Translations under genes and position numbers: made by a program
The notes under the pieces: model-generated
Told to the model about the DNA's origin: nothing
Seen by the model: only the letters and a program-made list of their open reading frames with translations
Database searches by the model: none
Shown here: positions 23,302-37,109 of the stretch, one piece after another
Layout: the number at the start of each line of letters is the position of its first letter
Numbering within the stretch: the first letter of the stretch is position 1
Assembly: GCF_022376445.1 (NCBI RefSeq)
Contig: NW_025954963.1
Span: forward strand, 806,001 to 870,000
Length of the DNA: 64,000 bases
DNA from: Fomitopsis serialis
Lineage: Eukaryota; Basidiomycota; Agaricomycetes; Polyporales; Fomitopsidaceae
Direction of reading: 5' to 3'

Positions 23302-24423
23302 CTATGCTTTCTTGCTCGCTGCTAGTTCCTCGATCTCCTCCTGTGACATGCCCTCCAATCTCACCAGCAAGTAGTCGACCTAGCCCGCCGGGTCAAACGT
23401 CATACAACCGGCTCTCAACAAGGGGAACGTACCTCGACCTCCTTTGTGAGGGGAATGATGTAATGCTCGTACAGCTCCACAATCGCGTCGACGTCGATCT
23501 TCCGCCCTGCGTCGCCGCTAGGTTCGCCTTCTGGGGAGAAGTTGAGCGCGTAAACTTCTGCCTTCTTCCGGAGGCGCTGGAGGAGCTTGCGCTCGACCTC
23601 AGGTTTCGTGATGAGCGCGTCCAGCGCCGCCCGGTTGGGGTGTACGATATGCGGGATGAACGCAGCCGGGTCTGCGCGGAACTTTGACTCGGACACGAAC
23701 TTGCCTGGCGCGGTCGTGTGAGCGTCAGGAGCCGGTCGGGGGGACGAGTGCGGGGGACTGACCGTAGTGCACCCGCTTGCTGATCGCACCCAGAACTTCG
23801 ACGTCGAGGACGGCGGTGCTGCCGTAGTTGCCGTCGTCCTCGTACTCGTCGTCGCCTGAGATGCCCTTGGCGCGCTTCGCCGCGGCGAGGGCGAGTGTGG
23901 CCTGGGCTGTGATGCGAGGGACGATGGAACGGGTGTAGAAGCTGAGGATGGACTTGTTGGCGTTGACGTTGTTCGGGTAGAGGATCCTGGGGAGCTCGAC
24001 GCCCTTCAGGACGGGCTGCGGGAGCTCCGCGAGGTCGGTGAACGGGTACTCATCGGGGCTAGAGATAGCGGTTACTACCTGCGAGTATTGGTGGTGAGCA
24101 CTGTGCTCACCTCGTGTATCTCCGTGCCTTGGCTGGTGAGGCCAGGTGAGAATATGTGGCTGCGCGCAACTTGAAGCTCGGCTAGACACACCGTGGAAGG
24201 ACTCCGTCTCTTTCAAGAACCACTCCAGCCAGCTGCCCTTGAACCCGATGCTCTGCAGCTCCGCGAACTCGCCTCTGCGGTAGATCTTGGGGTTGTGCGC
24301 GAACTGCGCGCGCTCGATGAGCTCGAAGATGATCGTGTCCTCGAGCCGGTTGAGGATCGACCTGATGCGATCGAGCGAGAGCGGATCCGCGGTGAGGATG
24401 TAGTTCTGCTGGGCGGTGGCCAT
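23302..24423 (-). CDS. ARO7: Chorismate mutase
   Basis: Converts chorismate to prephenate, the branch point to phenylalanine and tyrosine; the fungal enzyme is a cytosolic all-helical (AroQ) dimer regulated by Tyr and Trp. Four exons (24423-24192, 24074-23763, 23704-23433, 23379-23302) sum in frame to 297 residues. Family blocks: [20 protein letters not shown] with [88 protein letters not shown] and [20 protein letters not shown]. Length and motif order match the full-length fungal family, and no frame break is seen. The first intron is longer (about 120 nt), and its acceptor is placed by phase only. Confidence 0.95.
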
Positions 24424-25773
24424 CGTGCGGGTCGCGGTCTGCTGCGGTCAGGGTGCACTGGGGCGGCGGTGAGGGGGCGATATGAGGCGGCCAAGCTGCC
24501 TGGGACACGCAGGCGAGTCGTTTTCTACTCCGTCAAGGGCGTTTCTCAGGTGCTGTGTCGCTCGTCCCCACAGCGCCCCGGCGGGTCGCACATTCCTGGC
24601 CGCTTTGCCCCATATCGTCGTGCTTCTGGAGGGGGTCCGAGTTAGATAGAAAGGTCCGCTTAGCGGCTCGGCGACACGGACGCTGGACGTCGTCCCACGG
24701 TGGCCTAACGGTGTCCTGTAGCAGCGCGCGCCTTGCGTCCCCACCGCTCACTACCAAGTTGTCACCCGGGCTCACTGTGTTCAAGCTGTAGACTCAGTTG
24801 GTTCATGCACATAACTGTTCCCGATGGTCTACTTCACATTGGAGTATGCATTCTGCTGTCTCGAGATCTCTCAAGTGATCTCCTCAGACTCTGAGAACAG
24901 TAGGACTTGGCGGCAGGCCATCAGGCAAGGGGAGCAGGTACTAAGTGCCCGCCGACTTCGTTGATCTCACGCGCCCTTGCGGCGCGATACAGACACCCAA
25001 TCGAATAGGTACCGGAGGATAAGAAAGCTGAGTGAGTTGTCAAATCGAGAGCTGCCCATGTCTCATCGCTCTCATTGATGATAGCTGTTCTTCTAGACCA
25101 ACCATAATATCGCTGCTGGCTGCAGCCGCGAGCTTCGTCGATCTCGTGTCACCTGCTGGATCTGCCCAATTACTCTATTCCAACGGTTCAAATTAAGGGC
25201 GGCTTCTACTGCCGTGCTGTGGGGTTCGGACGCTTTACATAGCAGCGGTTAATCCACCAGGAGCACACATGTGAGTACCTCTGAAACCTAGAAACAGACC
25301 ACTACTGGGAGTGAACACACCTTACAGCACAGGTCAGTCTAGGCAGGCTCGGACTCAGGCACTCATGGTAATTAGCGCAGCACCTTCACTGATCACGACG
25401 GAGCCACTAGCTCGCTCGGGACCCCTCTACTGAACTCTGAGGCAGATGTCAATGGCCAACCGGCTTCTTTCTCCCAGACAATCTGCAAGAGATCCGTTTA
25501 TCTGATACTATCTGCCTGATGGCACAACGCCGGACCGAGAACGTGCCCACAGTTACTCACGACCGCCCGGGTGACGGCCACCGCGTCCTTTCCGACCCAC
25601 TGACTGCACAAGATAGGCCGGGCTGGCGCTTCCGGATGCGTTCACACTCTACGCAATACGGAATCGAGGATGCGAGGGACTTGGAGCAATCACTCCGACG
25701 GGCCCGACGGGGTCCCTCTGGTCGGTATAAAGTCCTCTCGACGCAAGGGCCCGGCCGACCCGCATCCGCAATC
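24424..25773. other. Divergent intergenic region ARO7/THI4
   Basis: About 1.35 kb of shared upstream sequence. A TATA box lies just before THI4. I looked for the paired consensus segments of a TPP riboswitch, which control some fungal THI genes, and did not find them. Nothing else is recognised. Confidence 0.5.
25726..25731 (+). promoter_or_regulatory. TATA box of THI4
   Basis: TATAAA lies 48 bases before the ATG of THI4 in an otherwise GC-rich context. THI4 is among the most strongly expressed thiamine-repressible fungal genes, which fits a TATA promoter. The assignment rests on position and sequence only. Confidence 0.6.
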
Positions 25774-26965
<1,192 letters not shown>

Positions 26966-27430
26966 AATATCGCGTTGGTTGTGAAGTAGTGACAAGAGGG
27001 GCCAAAAATTAGTGTAGCAGTATGAAGGAATGTTGTACTCAAGTTGTACTAACCCGATGAATGAAAAGAAACAGTGTCGCATATGCCCTGGAAGTACCGA
27101 ATGATGCTGAGCCAGCCATTATACTTCGGAGCAGTTTCATACGCTGCTTACTCGAACCCACAGACTCGAAGGTGACAATCATTCTTCCCTTTGGCATTTT
27201 TGTACTACTGTGGGATCTAGTTTAGTTGCGTACATCGGTATATGAGGGGTGCGTATGCGTACAAGAGCCCAAGTCTACTACAATACAGCGAGACAACATC
27301 CCAGACACGCACGTTCAAGGTCCATATGGAGAGGCTAGAGAAACCGAGGGCGAGAAAGAACAGATCGTGGAAAGCAGAGTGACGTACGTAGCCAACGCTA
27401 GTACCCAGAAGACATCCAACAAAACGGGAT
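26966..27430. other. Convergent intergenic region
   Basis: This is 3' UTR-like sequence between THI4 and the minus-strand orphan gene. No gene is seen. Confidence 0.5.
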
Positions 27431-28606
27431 TCAGGACATCAGGACATCGCCCGCCCAAATCTCCTTCCACGCCTGCCCGCCCCGCGTATACGCCTCCCCG
27501 ACGGCGCGGAACAAACCGGCGAGGCCCGCGACCCCCGGCACGTCGATATCGATCGGGATCGCGACCAGTCCCGCACGGAGTGAGCGCAACGCAGCGCTGG
27601 CGGGCTCCGTCGTCGAGGAGAACAGCCTCTGCAAACCGTGCGTGCTGGAGGGAAGGTCGGGCGTCAGTTCCGAGCGATCCGAGTTATGGCACCTCGTGTC
27701 CGAGCTGTCAGAGGAAGGCGAGGAGGGTTCCGGGGGAGAGAGACTGCTTGTGGGGTGCCCGGGGAAGAGGATCGACTGGCCGTCGGGCGGAGCGGGCTGT
27801 GTGAGCAGGCGCAGGGCGGGGTCGTCCAGGTCGAGCGAGAGCAGCGCAGCGAAGAACGACAGCAGCGGTATGCGTATGCGCGGCTGCGGCGCCTGCGCGC
27901 TCCCCGGCCTGAAGTCGCTGCTCGACTTCGAGCGCGTCCGCGAGCGGAGGGACGCGAGGCTCAGCCGGTGGCGCGCGTTGTCCAGTGTGATCCGCGCGTG
28001 CGCGGTGGACGTCGACGCGCGCAGGGGGTACGGCCGCCCACGGACGTGCGTGTCTGCGTCCGTGAGCCCCCACCGACTCGCGCGCTGCACCTCCTCCTCG
28101 AGTACCCACGAGTCGGGCTCGGAGCCCTCGCCGGAGCGCGCGGACTCGCCTGTCCACTCCCAGAGCTCGACCTCGATGTCGCCGTCGAGATACGCGTCTG
28201 CATCTGCATCTGCGTCCGTGTCGGTAGGGGTGGTGGGCGAGAGGGGATGGTGGACGCGAAGGTAAGACGTGCTCGTGCTCGCGCTCTCGCTGCGGCTGCG
28301 GCTGGTGCTGGTCTGCGCGGAGAAGCTGGAGGTGTGGTGTCGCCCACGCGGACGGCGGCGAGATTCGATGTAGGAGGCTGGAGAGCTCAGGGAAGAAGGG
28401 AGGTCGCTTGGTGCGGAGAAGAGCGAAGACCCGGGGCTCGGTGGCACGGAAGAGGGATTAGGGAAGATGTATATTGACTCGCCAAAGTCGATGTCCAGCG
28501 AGGGAAGGCGTTGGTCGTGCGCGTCGTGATGGGCCGGTCGTAGGACGGTGCTCCCGGCTGGCGAGGAGACGGTGGGCTGCCGGGGACGCGTGAAGTAGGC
28601 GGACAT
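27431..28606 (-). CDS. Uncharacterised Ser-rich protein
   Basis: A single uninterrupted frame of 391 residues starts at ATG 28606. Function is unknown. The N-terminal two thirds are Ser/Pro/Arg-rich, with an (Asp-Ala)n tract coded by a GAT/GCA-type repeat near 28190-28210 and an acidic ELWEWTGES segment. A short, more hydrophobic and probably folded stretch (RIRIPLLSFFAALLSLDLDD) comes later. The C-terminus ends in VAGLAGLFRAVGEAYTRGGQ and WKEIWAGDVLMS, which looks conserved and amphipathic. There is no signal peptide or clear membrane helix. The long frame, the composition and an upstream leader in step support a real gene. Confidence 0.65.
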   Translation of the reverse strand: MSAYFTRPRQPTVSSPAGSTVLRPAHHDAHDQRLPSLDIDFGESIYIFPNPSSVPPSPGSSLFSAPSDLPSSLSSPASYIESRRRPRGRHHTSSFSAQTSTSRSRSESASTSTSYLRVHHPLSPTTPTDTDADADADAYLDGDIEVELWEWTGESARSGEGSEPDSWVLEEEVQRASRWGLTDADTHVRGRPYPLRASTSTAHARITLDNARHRLSLASLRSRTRSKSSSDFRPGSAQAPQPRIRIPLLSFFAALLSLDLDDPALRLLTQPAPPDGQSILFPGHPTSSLSPPEPSSPSSDSSDTRCHNSDRSELTPDLPSSTHGLQRLFSSTTEPASAALRSLRAGLVAIPIDIDVPGVAGLAGLFRAVGEAYTRGGQAWKEIWAGDVLMS

Positions 28607-30079
28607 GGCTCAAGCTCGGGGAAGGCGGATGTCTATCGATCGTCTGCACGGTGAATCGTGCCTTATAGCTCTCGGCTGCGCTCCCAGGGTCTCAACGTCT
28701 ATCATTTGTTCCGCTGGAGTCGTGAACTGGAGCTGGATCAACGGCCATCGCGAACGAGACGTTGTCCAGAATGCACTTACCTGCTTCGAGTGCCCCCAGC
28801 CGCGCCTCCGTCGATGGGTCGTGATTTCGCGCCTGTTTCGGCCGCTCGATGGGCGCGTTCGGCCGCGGTAGGTCGTAGCTGGTGGGAGCTTGCTATCTGA
28901 GGCAGCGGTGAGCGTAGAGTTGGTATGGGAGGGGTCTGACCCCGGCCAATTCGCCAGAGCGAACTGCAGTGGCGGGGAGAGGAAAGACGTCCCACCTCCC
29001 TCCAGCGCTAGTTTGACTCTGCCCTTTACTGTTAACGTTCATCCTGGCAGTTGCGGTGAAACGAACACCTATGTCGCAAGGACACGTTTGAGCAGCATAG
29101 ATTCGTTCAATTCTGGCACTACAAAGTGATTGTTGCGGATTGAGCGTGGACACTACGCACTGCTTCCATCCGCAAGCGCGATCGTATCAGCACTGGTGAT
29201 CACACTAACCTATGCAGGTCCTCATCATGCCATGCCACTGGAGCAGTGTGCATGAAGATCTGCGTTTGCGTCTTGCGCAGAAACTCTCTGGATGGTTTGA
29301 CGGTAGGCGTCCCGAACAGGATTCTCACTTTGCCGGCTCATTGTGCCTTCATAGATCCATGCATACGTAGTGCATCTCACGATGAGCTTCGAGCCGTGAA
29401 ATCATTCATGGACGATCATAGTCTCTCTGAGCACCGGCCATGCGCGAGTCATGTTCTTCGCTACAGTGTATGCAGCATTCCGAGTGTATGGGCAGGATGC
29501 CGCCTGCAACGTGTTGCAGTGAAGGGTGGGCTCCTCGTGGCCAGAAGGGCAGCACATCACCTCAAGTTACTGCAAATGCGGCAACATTCTGTTCTCCGTC
29601 TGTGATGATCCTCACCATCATATTCTCTGTGAAGGCTCACTTACTGTAAGTCACTAAGTGCACAACTCGCTGTGCTCGTCACCTCTCCTCCGTCCACCGC
29701 TGCTGATACCTCAGTCCCCCATTCACCTTCCGCCTTAAGCCACGCCAACCCTCATGGCAGTGTCCCCTCTCATTGTATCCTCGTGCCCGGGCCCCCCACC
29801 CGCCAGAATCTTCTCCGCTCGCGCAGCACCTTCCTGAGGTAAGGCCGCGCGACACGCACCTGCCGCGTCCTACTCTCTTCCGCTCTCCCGCCCCAGCGCA
29901 CCGGGGAGAACCATAACGACCTTTCCCAAGCCCAGCCATCCCGCCGTGATGCCCGTCCTGACTGAATCAGTCTATTACAGACGTACGTCCGTGCGTGTCT
30001 TCGTCGTCCGCGCTTCGCTGACGCATGGGCACGGTGCAGGTGTCACGGAGGACGAGCTCGGGGGAGCGCCTCCGCCGAC
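28607..30079. other. Divergent intergenic region
   Basis: About 1.5 kb with only short open stretches. An ATG at 29949 followed by a GTACGT donor could be a small first exon of the downstream membrane protein, but its phase does not fit. Otherwise nothing is recognised. Confidence 0.45.
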
Positions 30080-31694
30080 ATGGCCGTCTGGCTCTTCTTC
30101 CAGCTCGCCGCGGACCACGTCCTCCTCCCGATTCTCGTCGCGACGTTCGTGCTCTCGCGCTCGGTGGTCCGGCACTCGACCCTGATCAACCTCTGCTGCA
30201 CGTGGATCCTCTCCGGCGTCATCTCGTCGCTCCTGTGAGTCTCGCATGAACCCGATAGACACTGATGGAATTGATGGGTGCCCGCGCGAATACAAACTTA
30301 TTGGATTGTATAGACTGTATACAGGAGAAGCGACTGGCCCTGAACCTTCCAAGGGCCTATGCACGGCTCAGGCCGCGCTCATGAGCGGCGTCTTCCCTAT
30401 GTAAGCTCCGCTGTATACCCATGCAGTCAGCGGTGTCTGATGCATTCAGCCAGGACGTCCGTCGCGACTCTAACCCTCGCCTACCGGACATGGCGCTCGT
30501 GCACTCCTGGCAAGTCCCAGCTCCGGGAGAAGGCGTCCCGGCCAATGAGAGTGACGGTATGTGCAGCGCGGGCGCCGCTCGGAACCTTCGCTGATTCTTG
30601 CACGTAAAGCTGCTTGGGTCGCCGTATATTACCTTGGGAGTGTTCTGTGCGATCGCGGCGAAGGTGGGTCCGGGCGTTCGGCGTTGCAGACGAGTTACTG
30701 CGGGGCTGATGGACACTGTCAGCTGGGAGTGGAGTATCCCGACCAGGTAGATAGAACGACGAGGTTTTTCTACTGTGCGATCAATCTCAAGACGTTGTGA
30801 GTACAGAACCGAGCCTAGAGAGGTACTATACTGTACTCACGATCACGCATAGTGCCATCGCAATCAACGCATTCTCTGCAGCTGTATGTATCATCGCTGT
30901 GGGGTTCTTCGGTGAGCACGTACCGCGCAATACCCACCCAGGTGCAACCCTATTGACGGAACGCAACCTCAGTGCACCTCGCCATGCAGCAACTTAGGAC
31001 TCGGGAGACCCGGCCACCCCGACAGCACTCCGCCAAAGCTGACACCGCTTTCCGGATCCGCGTCGGGCTCCTAACGCTGTACATGCTGACTGCTGCCTTG
31101 TGCGCCCCCCATTCCACTCGCTCTCAGTGCGTGATGCTTACGACCACGCGCAGGGCAAACCTCGGCGCACTAGGAGACCCGGGCACCGCATTTCCCGACA
31201 TCTTCACCGCCTCAGGTACGTACGCATACTCTCCATTAAAGCGATAACCCGCATCAAGTCTCATCCCTTTCCAGTCGGCATGGCAATCTTCCTCCTCTTC
31301 GCCAGCCAATCCGTACGTCCCCACGCCATTCCACCCGAGAGAACGAATCGAGACTAACGCGCCCCAGGACGTCCTGCACGCCTGGCGGACCCTCCGCCCC
31401 TTCTCCGCGCCGCTCCCCCGGCGCGCACGCCCAGGCAGCCCGCCCGCCCCGCACACGCCCCACCCGTCCTTCGACCTCGACCTGCTCACGAAGCGCACGG
31501 ACAGCGACGTGAGCGAGCAGGCGCGCCTGGAGGCGCTGCACACGTACTACGCCGAGCGCGTCCGCGGGGAGGGCGTCAAGGTCGAGATCATCCCCCGCCC
31601 GCAGGACGCGTTCATACCGGGCTCGGAGCTGCGCCGCGCGTCTGGGGGGTCGGGCGATGGGGGGAGCTTCAGGAAGGAGAAGGGGGCGGTGTGA
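30080..31694 (+). CDS. Seven-helix fungal membrane protein, receptor-like
   Basis: Nine exons (30080-30234, 30314-30400, 30454-30556, 30610-30663, 30723-30796, 30853-30911, 30973-31215, 31275-31312, 31368-31694) sum to 1140 nt without a break, giving 379 residues. Seven hydrophobic segments are visible, including VWLFFQLAADHVLLPILVA, LINLCCTWILSGVISSLLLY, AQAALMSGVFPMTSVATLTL, SPYITLGVFCAIAAK, AIAINAFSAAVCIIAVGFF, RVGLLTLYMLTAAL and FPDIFTASVGMAIFLLFASQ. The segment TGEATGPEPSKGLC lies between helices 2 and 3. The C-terminal tail is hydrophilic, about 110 residues, Pro/Arg-rich with a DVSEQARLEALHTYYAERV helix. The layout resembles GPCR-type proteins common in agaricomycetes, but ligand and coupling are unknown. 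It is not the pheromone-receptor family as far as I can tell. Confidence 0.75.
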
Positions 31695-32130
31695 GGGTTG
31701 GTTGATGTTCGTTTGAGATGCTCGTTGTCGACTTTTTTTTTGTTTTGCTTTGGTGTGTTTGTTTTCATATGTGGTGTGTATCTGGGACTTCTCGCTCTGC
31801 GAGCACATATTATCACCTCATATTATCACCTTCGTCGTATACTGTATTTCGTGTTCTATTGCAGAGGCATGACATGATGTGCGGAGCCGAAGTCAGTGAT
31901 GGTATGATACAATAATCGACAGGAGCAGGTAACGGGCCCGTAGATGGGAAGCAATGCACCGCGCAACGAGATAGCAATGAGGACAACAGTAGAAGGCATC
32001 GTAGCAGCAACGTCCAGTCATACAACTCAGCCGAATCTATGACGTTCGATGACAGACTTTTGTCGAGAGTCGCGGGCGACACGCCTGGGATGCTCGTTAG
32101 TCAATGAACAAAGTGTACTGTCGCCTAGAC
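31695..32130. other. Convergent intergenic region
   Basis: Contains a T-run at 31733-31741 followed by AT-rich sequence, probably the 3' UTR and polyadenylation region of the membrane protein and the 3' end of RAD50. No gene is seen. Confidence 0.5.
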
Positions 32131-35100
32131 CTACCAGTAGTGCTCCATGACGTCGCTCTGGCCGAGCTTCCGCAGGAAGTTCTCGTCGTGTGTGATGATG
32201 ATCAGCTGGAAGTTCGAGTTGCTCTTGCGCTCGTTGATGATGCTGCAGTAAATATGCTCAACGGCCGACATACTAGGAAGTACGAACGACCTACTCTACC
32301 AAGCTGGCGCAAGGGCGTCGATGTTCTCCGTGTCGAGCGCGTTCGTCGGTTCATCGAGAGCGAGGATGCCGCAACTCTGCCCAAAGGATCTGCTAGAGCA
32401 AGACGAATGATGATGGAGGCGAGCATCTTCTGGCCGGCCGAGCATCGACCTCTCATGTCCATCTCGACGTTGTCCTTGGTCATGACCACCTGCACGACGA
32501 ACAGGTCAGCATGGAGGAGCACCCGTATCGCATGGTGGGGCTTACACGATAGTTATAGGACCGCTTCGATATACCACCTTCAATGTCTGAACGTATCTTG
32601 ATGCCGTCGATGTCTACGGAGAAAGTCGTAATACGCTCAATACACTCTAGCCCGAACGAACCTGTGCCTTGGTAGGTTTTGTTCCACAAGTGGCGCATGG
32701 TGTCATTGACTTCCTCCATCTTCAACGTGTGGTACTTCATAATGGCACTGTTGGCAGTCGTTGTCAACATCCAAGACCCGGCAGTGCGATGTGCAACTCA
32801 CCTCTCCAGGGCCTTAGCATACTTCTCCAAGTCGTTGTTCGCCATGTCCGACATCTGTGTCCTTGTGTAAGCTGTTGCATGTGCTATAACCACGCTCCCT
32901 ACCTTGACCCTGATGAGCTGATCTCGATACTTCTTGCTGATGTTCTCGAAGTCCTTCATATCGCTCTGCAGGGTCTCCAGCTGCGCTGTAACGAGCTGAT
33001 CTCACCACCTATATGCGCATACTGTACGGTCCGTCAGTATTGACGAAAGCACATGACGCGCCCCGAGCCGTACCGTGCTTTGAAGCTGTGTCTCCTTCTG
33101 CTTCTCGATGTTGTACTTCTCCTCGAAAATACGCTTGGCCTTTGCAGCTTCCTCCAGGTCAATGGAATCGATCTCTGCCTGAGTCGTAGCAATGTCGTGG
33201 CGAAGACGGCGAACGCGAAGGTTCTCGCGAAGATTTGACATAGACGCAGCGCTCTCGCTGATCTCCTTGTCGATCAGTCGGATGTTGTTCTGCACTTTCT
33301 CTAATTCCATGCCCAGCTCCTTGATCTGCTCTTCAAGCTGCTCGACCCGTTCGTTGCACTCCTTAAGCCGACGACCACGCCTTTCCTTCACATATCTTCA
33401 CACAGCCAGTCAGTTGCTGAAGTCAAGATGCTGGAACAGACGTACCGGTCTATCGACTTCGTCCTGTTGTCAAGCTTGTCAGCTGACATATTGATCTCTT
33501 GAGACGTTCGCTGTGCTTCAGCAATTTTGGTGCTGAGCTCGCGTTGCGTTTGTTGCCATTCCCGCTCAAGCTGCTCGATGGGTGCTTGCGCATCGGATAT
33601 CTTGGCATCCAATTCCTAGGAAGAGAACACATGAAGCATTGGCATCACGCTCAGAGGTATAGGTTTACCTTGAGCTGAGTGCTGAAGTTGGAGATGTCTT
33701 CTTTCCACTCCTTGATACGGCCCTCGAGCGTTGCCTTTTCGCGCACCTGACTCTTTACCTCGCTCTCACGGACCTTCAAGCGACTGAGCTCTGAGTCGTA
33801 GAGGCGAAGAGTGTTGTTCAGGCGCTCGCGATCTGTCATGAGAGTCTGTTTGTCTCGGTCATTGGTCCGCCTGAGGTGCGTTTAGCTAGGTACGAATATC
33901 CGCAGGGCAAGCAAGATGAGTGACCTACATGTTGGCGGATAGGCTATCAAGCTCTTCCTGGAGATCATCCGCAGTCTTTGTGGATCCAGTGGTCATCAAC
34001 TCGGATTCAATGGTGGAAGTCTCGCGCTTCAATCGCTCTATGTCCTTCTGCAGTTGCGAGACGAGACTGGCTTGTTGCCGGAGTGCAGCTATATCCTTGA
34101 GCTCTCTTGAAAGCGTGTCTACCTCTTTCTGCGCCTGTACATGATAAAGAACATACATAATCAGTCTCTACGAGCATTGTGACGGATCTTACCTTCTCAG
34201 CTTTCTCTGTAAGACGAGGGTAATCATCTTCATGCTTCTTGATGACAGCCTGCAGAGAAGGGATCTCTTCATCTACCAGCTTCTTACGCGCGTTATTCAG
34301 AGCAGCTAGCTCCTGTATTCGTTGTAAAGCTCTCTGCCATGTCTCTAAAGCCTCGCTCAACTCCTTCACAGACTCAGGCGTAGTCTTCTTGATGAGGTCT
34401 TGAAGCTAGGATGTTGTTAGATTGATATCATCTCTTGATCGGAGACCTTACCGCTTTCTCGAAGGTCGCCATGACTTTGCTGTCCATGTTCCTGGCACAT
34501 AAAGGGCAACACTTCTTGGTTTTACCATCATTGAGCAATGATCGGTACATCCGGTCGGCTCCACTTGCTTTGCCGAGCTCTCTAGTGAACGTGTCCGTGA
34601 GCCAACGATCACTGCTGTTAGAGTCAATGGCGTCTCACTCCTGGGCCAACGAAAGCTCTTCGGTACAATCCGATAGACCACCTTCGACGTTGTCATATGC
34701 GAAATCCTCCTGGTCGATCTTGAACGTCAAGCCTGCTGATATTTTCCTGTCCATTGCTAACAAAAGTCACCAATGAGACGCGCAAAGCGAGTGACTGCGG
34801 TGTCCAAGTTACCTTTGGCTTCGTCTTGCTTGGTCTTGAGCTGAGACTTGAGACTAGACAGGGTAGCCTCTGCGACTTGCAAGTTCTTGGTAGCAATATT
34901 GGAGTCCGCCTCGAGGTCGGCATGCTCCCGCTCTTTCTCACTGTTAACGATTGTAAGCACATCGATGAATACCATTGTACTGGGACGCACATAGCGACAC
35001 GTTCAAGATCTCTTTCCATTGTGTCAGGTTGCGCGTCTCGATCAACAAGTTTGCGAAACTTCGGATTGCTCATCTGGACTCTGTTAAATTGATCAGCTCC

Positions 35101-37109
35101 GGGCCTAATAGGACGGACAGTCATCCTACGTGTTTTTCACTTCAGTAGTCTTGCTCTTCATCTCCGTGCGTTTCAAGTCGAGCCTTGCGCGCGCGTCCGC
35201 TTGGAGGCTCAATGTCCTGATTTCCGCTGTAAGCTCGTCACGGTGGGACTCCATGTTCCGCGACTTCGTGTTCATCTCAGACAGCCGTTGGTCAAAGTTG
35301 CCAGCCTTGATCTCCTCCTTCAAGTTCTCGATGCGGCGCTCCTTCTCCTCGATGTCGGTCTGAAGTGAACGAAGTTGCACGGCTAGTGCCCCGGCGCGGT
35401 CAACTTCTAGTTCGGCTTGAGTTAGTCTAGACTGCGTGGCCGTCTGTGCAGAGCGTGTTAGCGGTGAAGTGTTCAATGAGCATGAGCATCAGTTGACTCA
35501 CAATCCGGTCCTTCAAGCCGGCTTTCTGTTGCTTATGGCCTTCGACGGTATTATGCAAGCCCCTTAACTGTAGATTATACTCGTCGCTGCGTGTTTGGCT
35601 CTCTTCCTGCACGGCCGATCAACTCCGTGGTATGCATGAATGTGCAGAGTAGTAACATACCTGCAACTTGTCGGTCTCCAAGTTCTGCCGCCTACGCAAG
35701 TCCTTGAGCTTCTCAATAAAGTCGCCACTTCGCGCTTGTCGAGCGGCGTATGATCATAGCCCTTGATCTGATGTCTTGCGCTGATCTCTTGTATGAGCTC
35801 CTCGCGTTCGGCGATGAGTAGTTCTTGTGCCTGTCCAAAGTTGGCACCCATACAACTGGACGAAGGTACGAGGTCGCACCTTCTCTTCTGCAACGAGTTC
35901 ACCCTGCTGCCCAATCTCTTTAACGTGCTCTTTCCTGACAGACTGAAGCTCCTCTTGGATATCTTGAGCCTTATCCGTCTCGGTTCGCTGCTTCTGCTTC
36001 TGCGTCATGACATGATTATCGAAGTTCTTCAAGCGGTCCGCTAGCTCCTGATCGGTACCTAGAAGCACTTGTGTCTAGACTACGACAGTAGGGAGCGTAG
36101 TTCGTACATGCTCACCGTCCAACTCGCGCACGTTCTCTCGAACATCAGCTAGCTCTGCTTCGTAGCGTGACTTCTTCTCATTCAGCGTATCAACCTTCAT
36201 GTATGTCTCGCGGAACTTCGTCGCAGACTCGTAGAAGCGTGCGTTCGCCTTGACGAGGTCGTTGTACCGGTTCTTCGTCTCTTCGTACTCTAGTTGCTTG
36301 GACGAGATAGTGCTCGACATGTCGGAAATACGCGTCTTCAGCTTATCCGCGTGGGTCTTTTCTTTCTGCAGCGACTCCATCGCTCCTTCTCCGCCTTCAG
36401 ATCGGCCACACGATCCTTCCGCAGCGCTTTGATGTTGTCGAGGGCTTTTGTGTACCTGGATGCCCTTAGAATTGCGCGTCGTGATATCACGCGTAGTATA
36501 CGTACTTAGTGCCTCGAAGATATCATCAAACTTTTTCTTCAAAACGGAAGGTTCGGCAAGGGGCCAGTAGGAGTCTTCTTGGTGGCAGAAGATGACATTC
36601 TCGAGCACTGCTTTCGACACACCAAGCAAGTTGGGGATCTCTGCATCCATCTCCGCACACTTGGTTGAAATAGCTCCTCTCTACGCCGAGCATGAGGATG
36701 TAATCACGCAGAAGAACCGCAAGCCACTCACGCTCCCCTTCTTCTCATCCGCCACGGCCAAGATGCTCTCCAATGTCTTCATCGTCAGAGCACCAGTCTT
36801 CTTCATGGTCACAGATAGATTTCGCACGGCAAGCATCCTAGTCCTATTTGCAGACCAGAACCTCAGCTTGACCTGCGCCTTCACCTCCTTCTCATTCGCC
36901 ATCTTCGGGTCGTGAACGAACGCACCACCGCGCGTATTGGGGGGCTGGTCGCCAGTGGTCGCATACTTGAGACACTCAATTATGGTGGTCTTACCGCTAC
37001 CGTTGTGGCCTACGATAACAGTGACAGGCGTGAAGAACTCAATAACCGAGATTTGCTTGTCGTCGAAGGACCGGATGCCACGGATGGCTAGCTTGTCGAG
37101 ACTCGCCAT
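32131..37109 (-). CDS. RAD50: DNA double-strand-break repair ATPase RAD50
   Basis: This is the SMC-like subunit of the MRE11-RAD50-NBS1 complex, acting in break processing, checkpoint signalling and telomere upkeep. The start ATG 37109 opens with [12 protein letters not shown], then the Walker A loop [17 protein letters not shown] and [10 protein letters not shown], followed by [20 protein letters not shown] (Q-loop area). Long heptad-rich coiled coils flank the zinc hook CPLC (codons 34497-34508). The C-terminal lobe has the signature [20 protein letters not shown], Walker [17 protein letters not shown] and the end SDVMEHYW (stop 32131-32133). DEPTNALD differs slightly from the usual DEPTTNLD. 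The gene is about 5 kb with many short introns; I did not fix every junction, so small errors within the coils cannot be excluded. It is divergent from the SCOC-type gene. Confidence 0.96.

Noticed and set aside
24424..25773. TPP riboswitch upstream of THI4
   Set aside because: Isolated CTGAGA-like words occur (for example near 24885), but the partner segments and pairing arms of the thiamine element are not seen.
27642..28477. Plus-strand open frames opposite the orphan protein
   Set aside because: They give Arg/Gly-rich low-complexity translations and no splice support. The minus-strand frame is longer and better composed.
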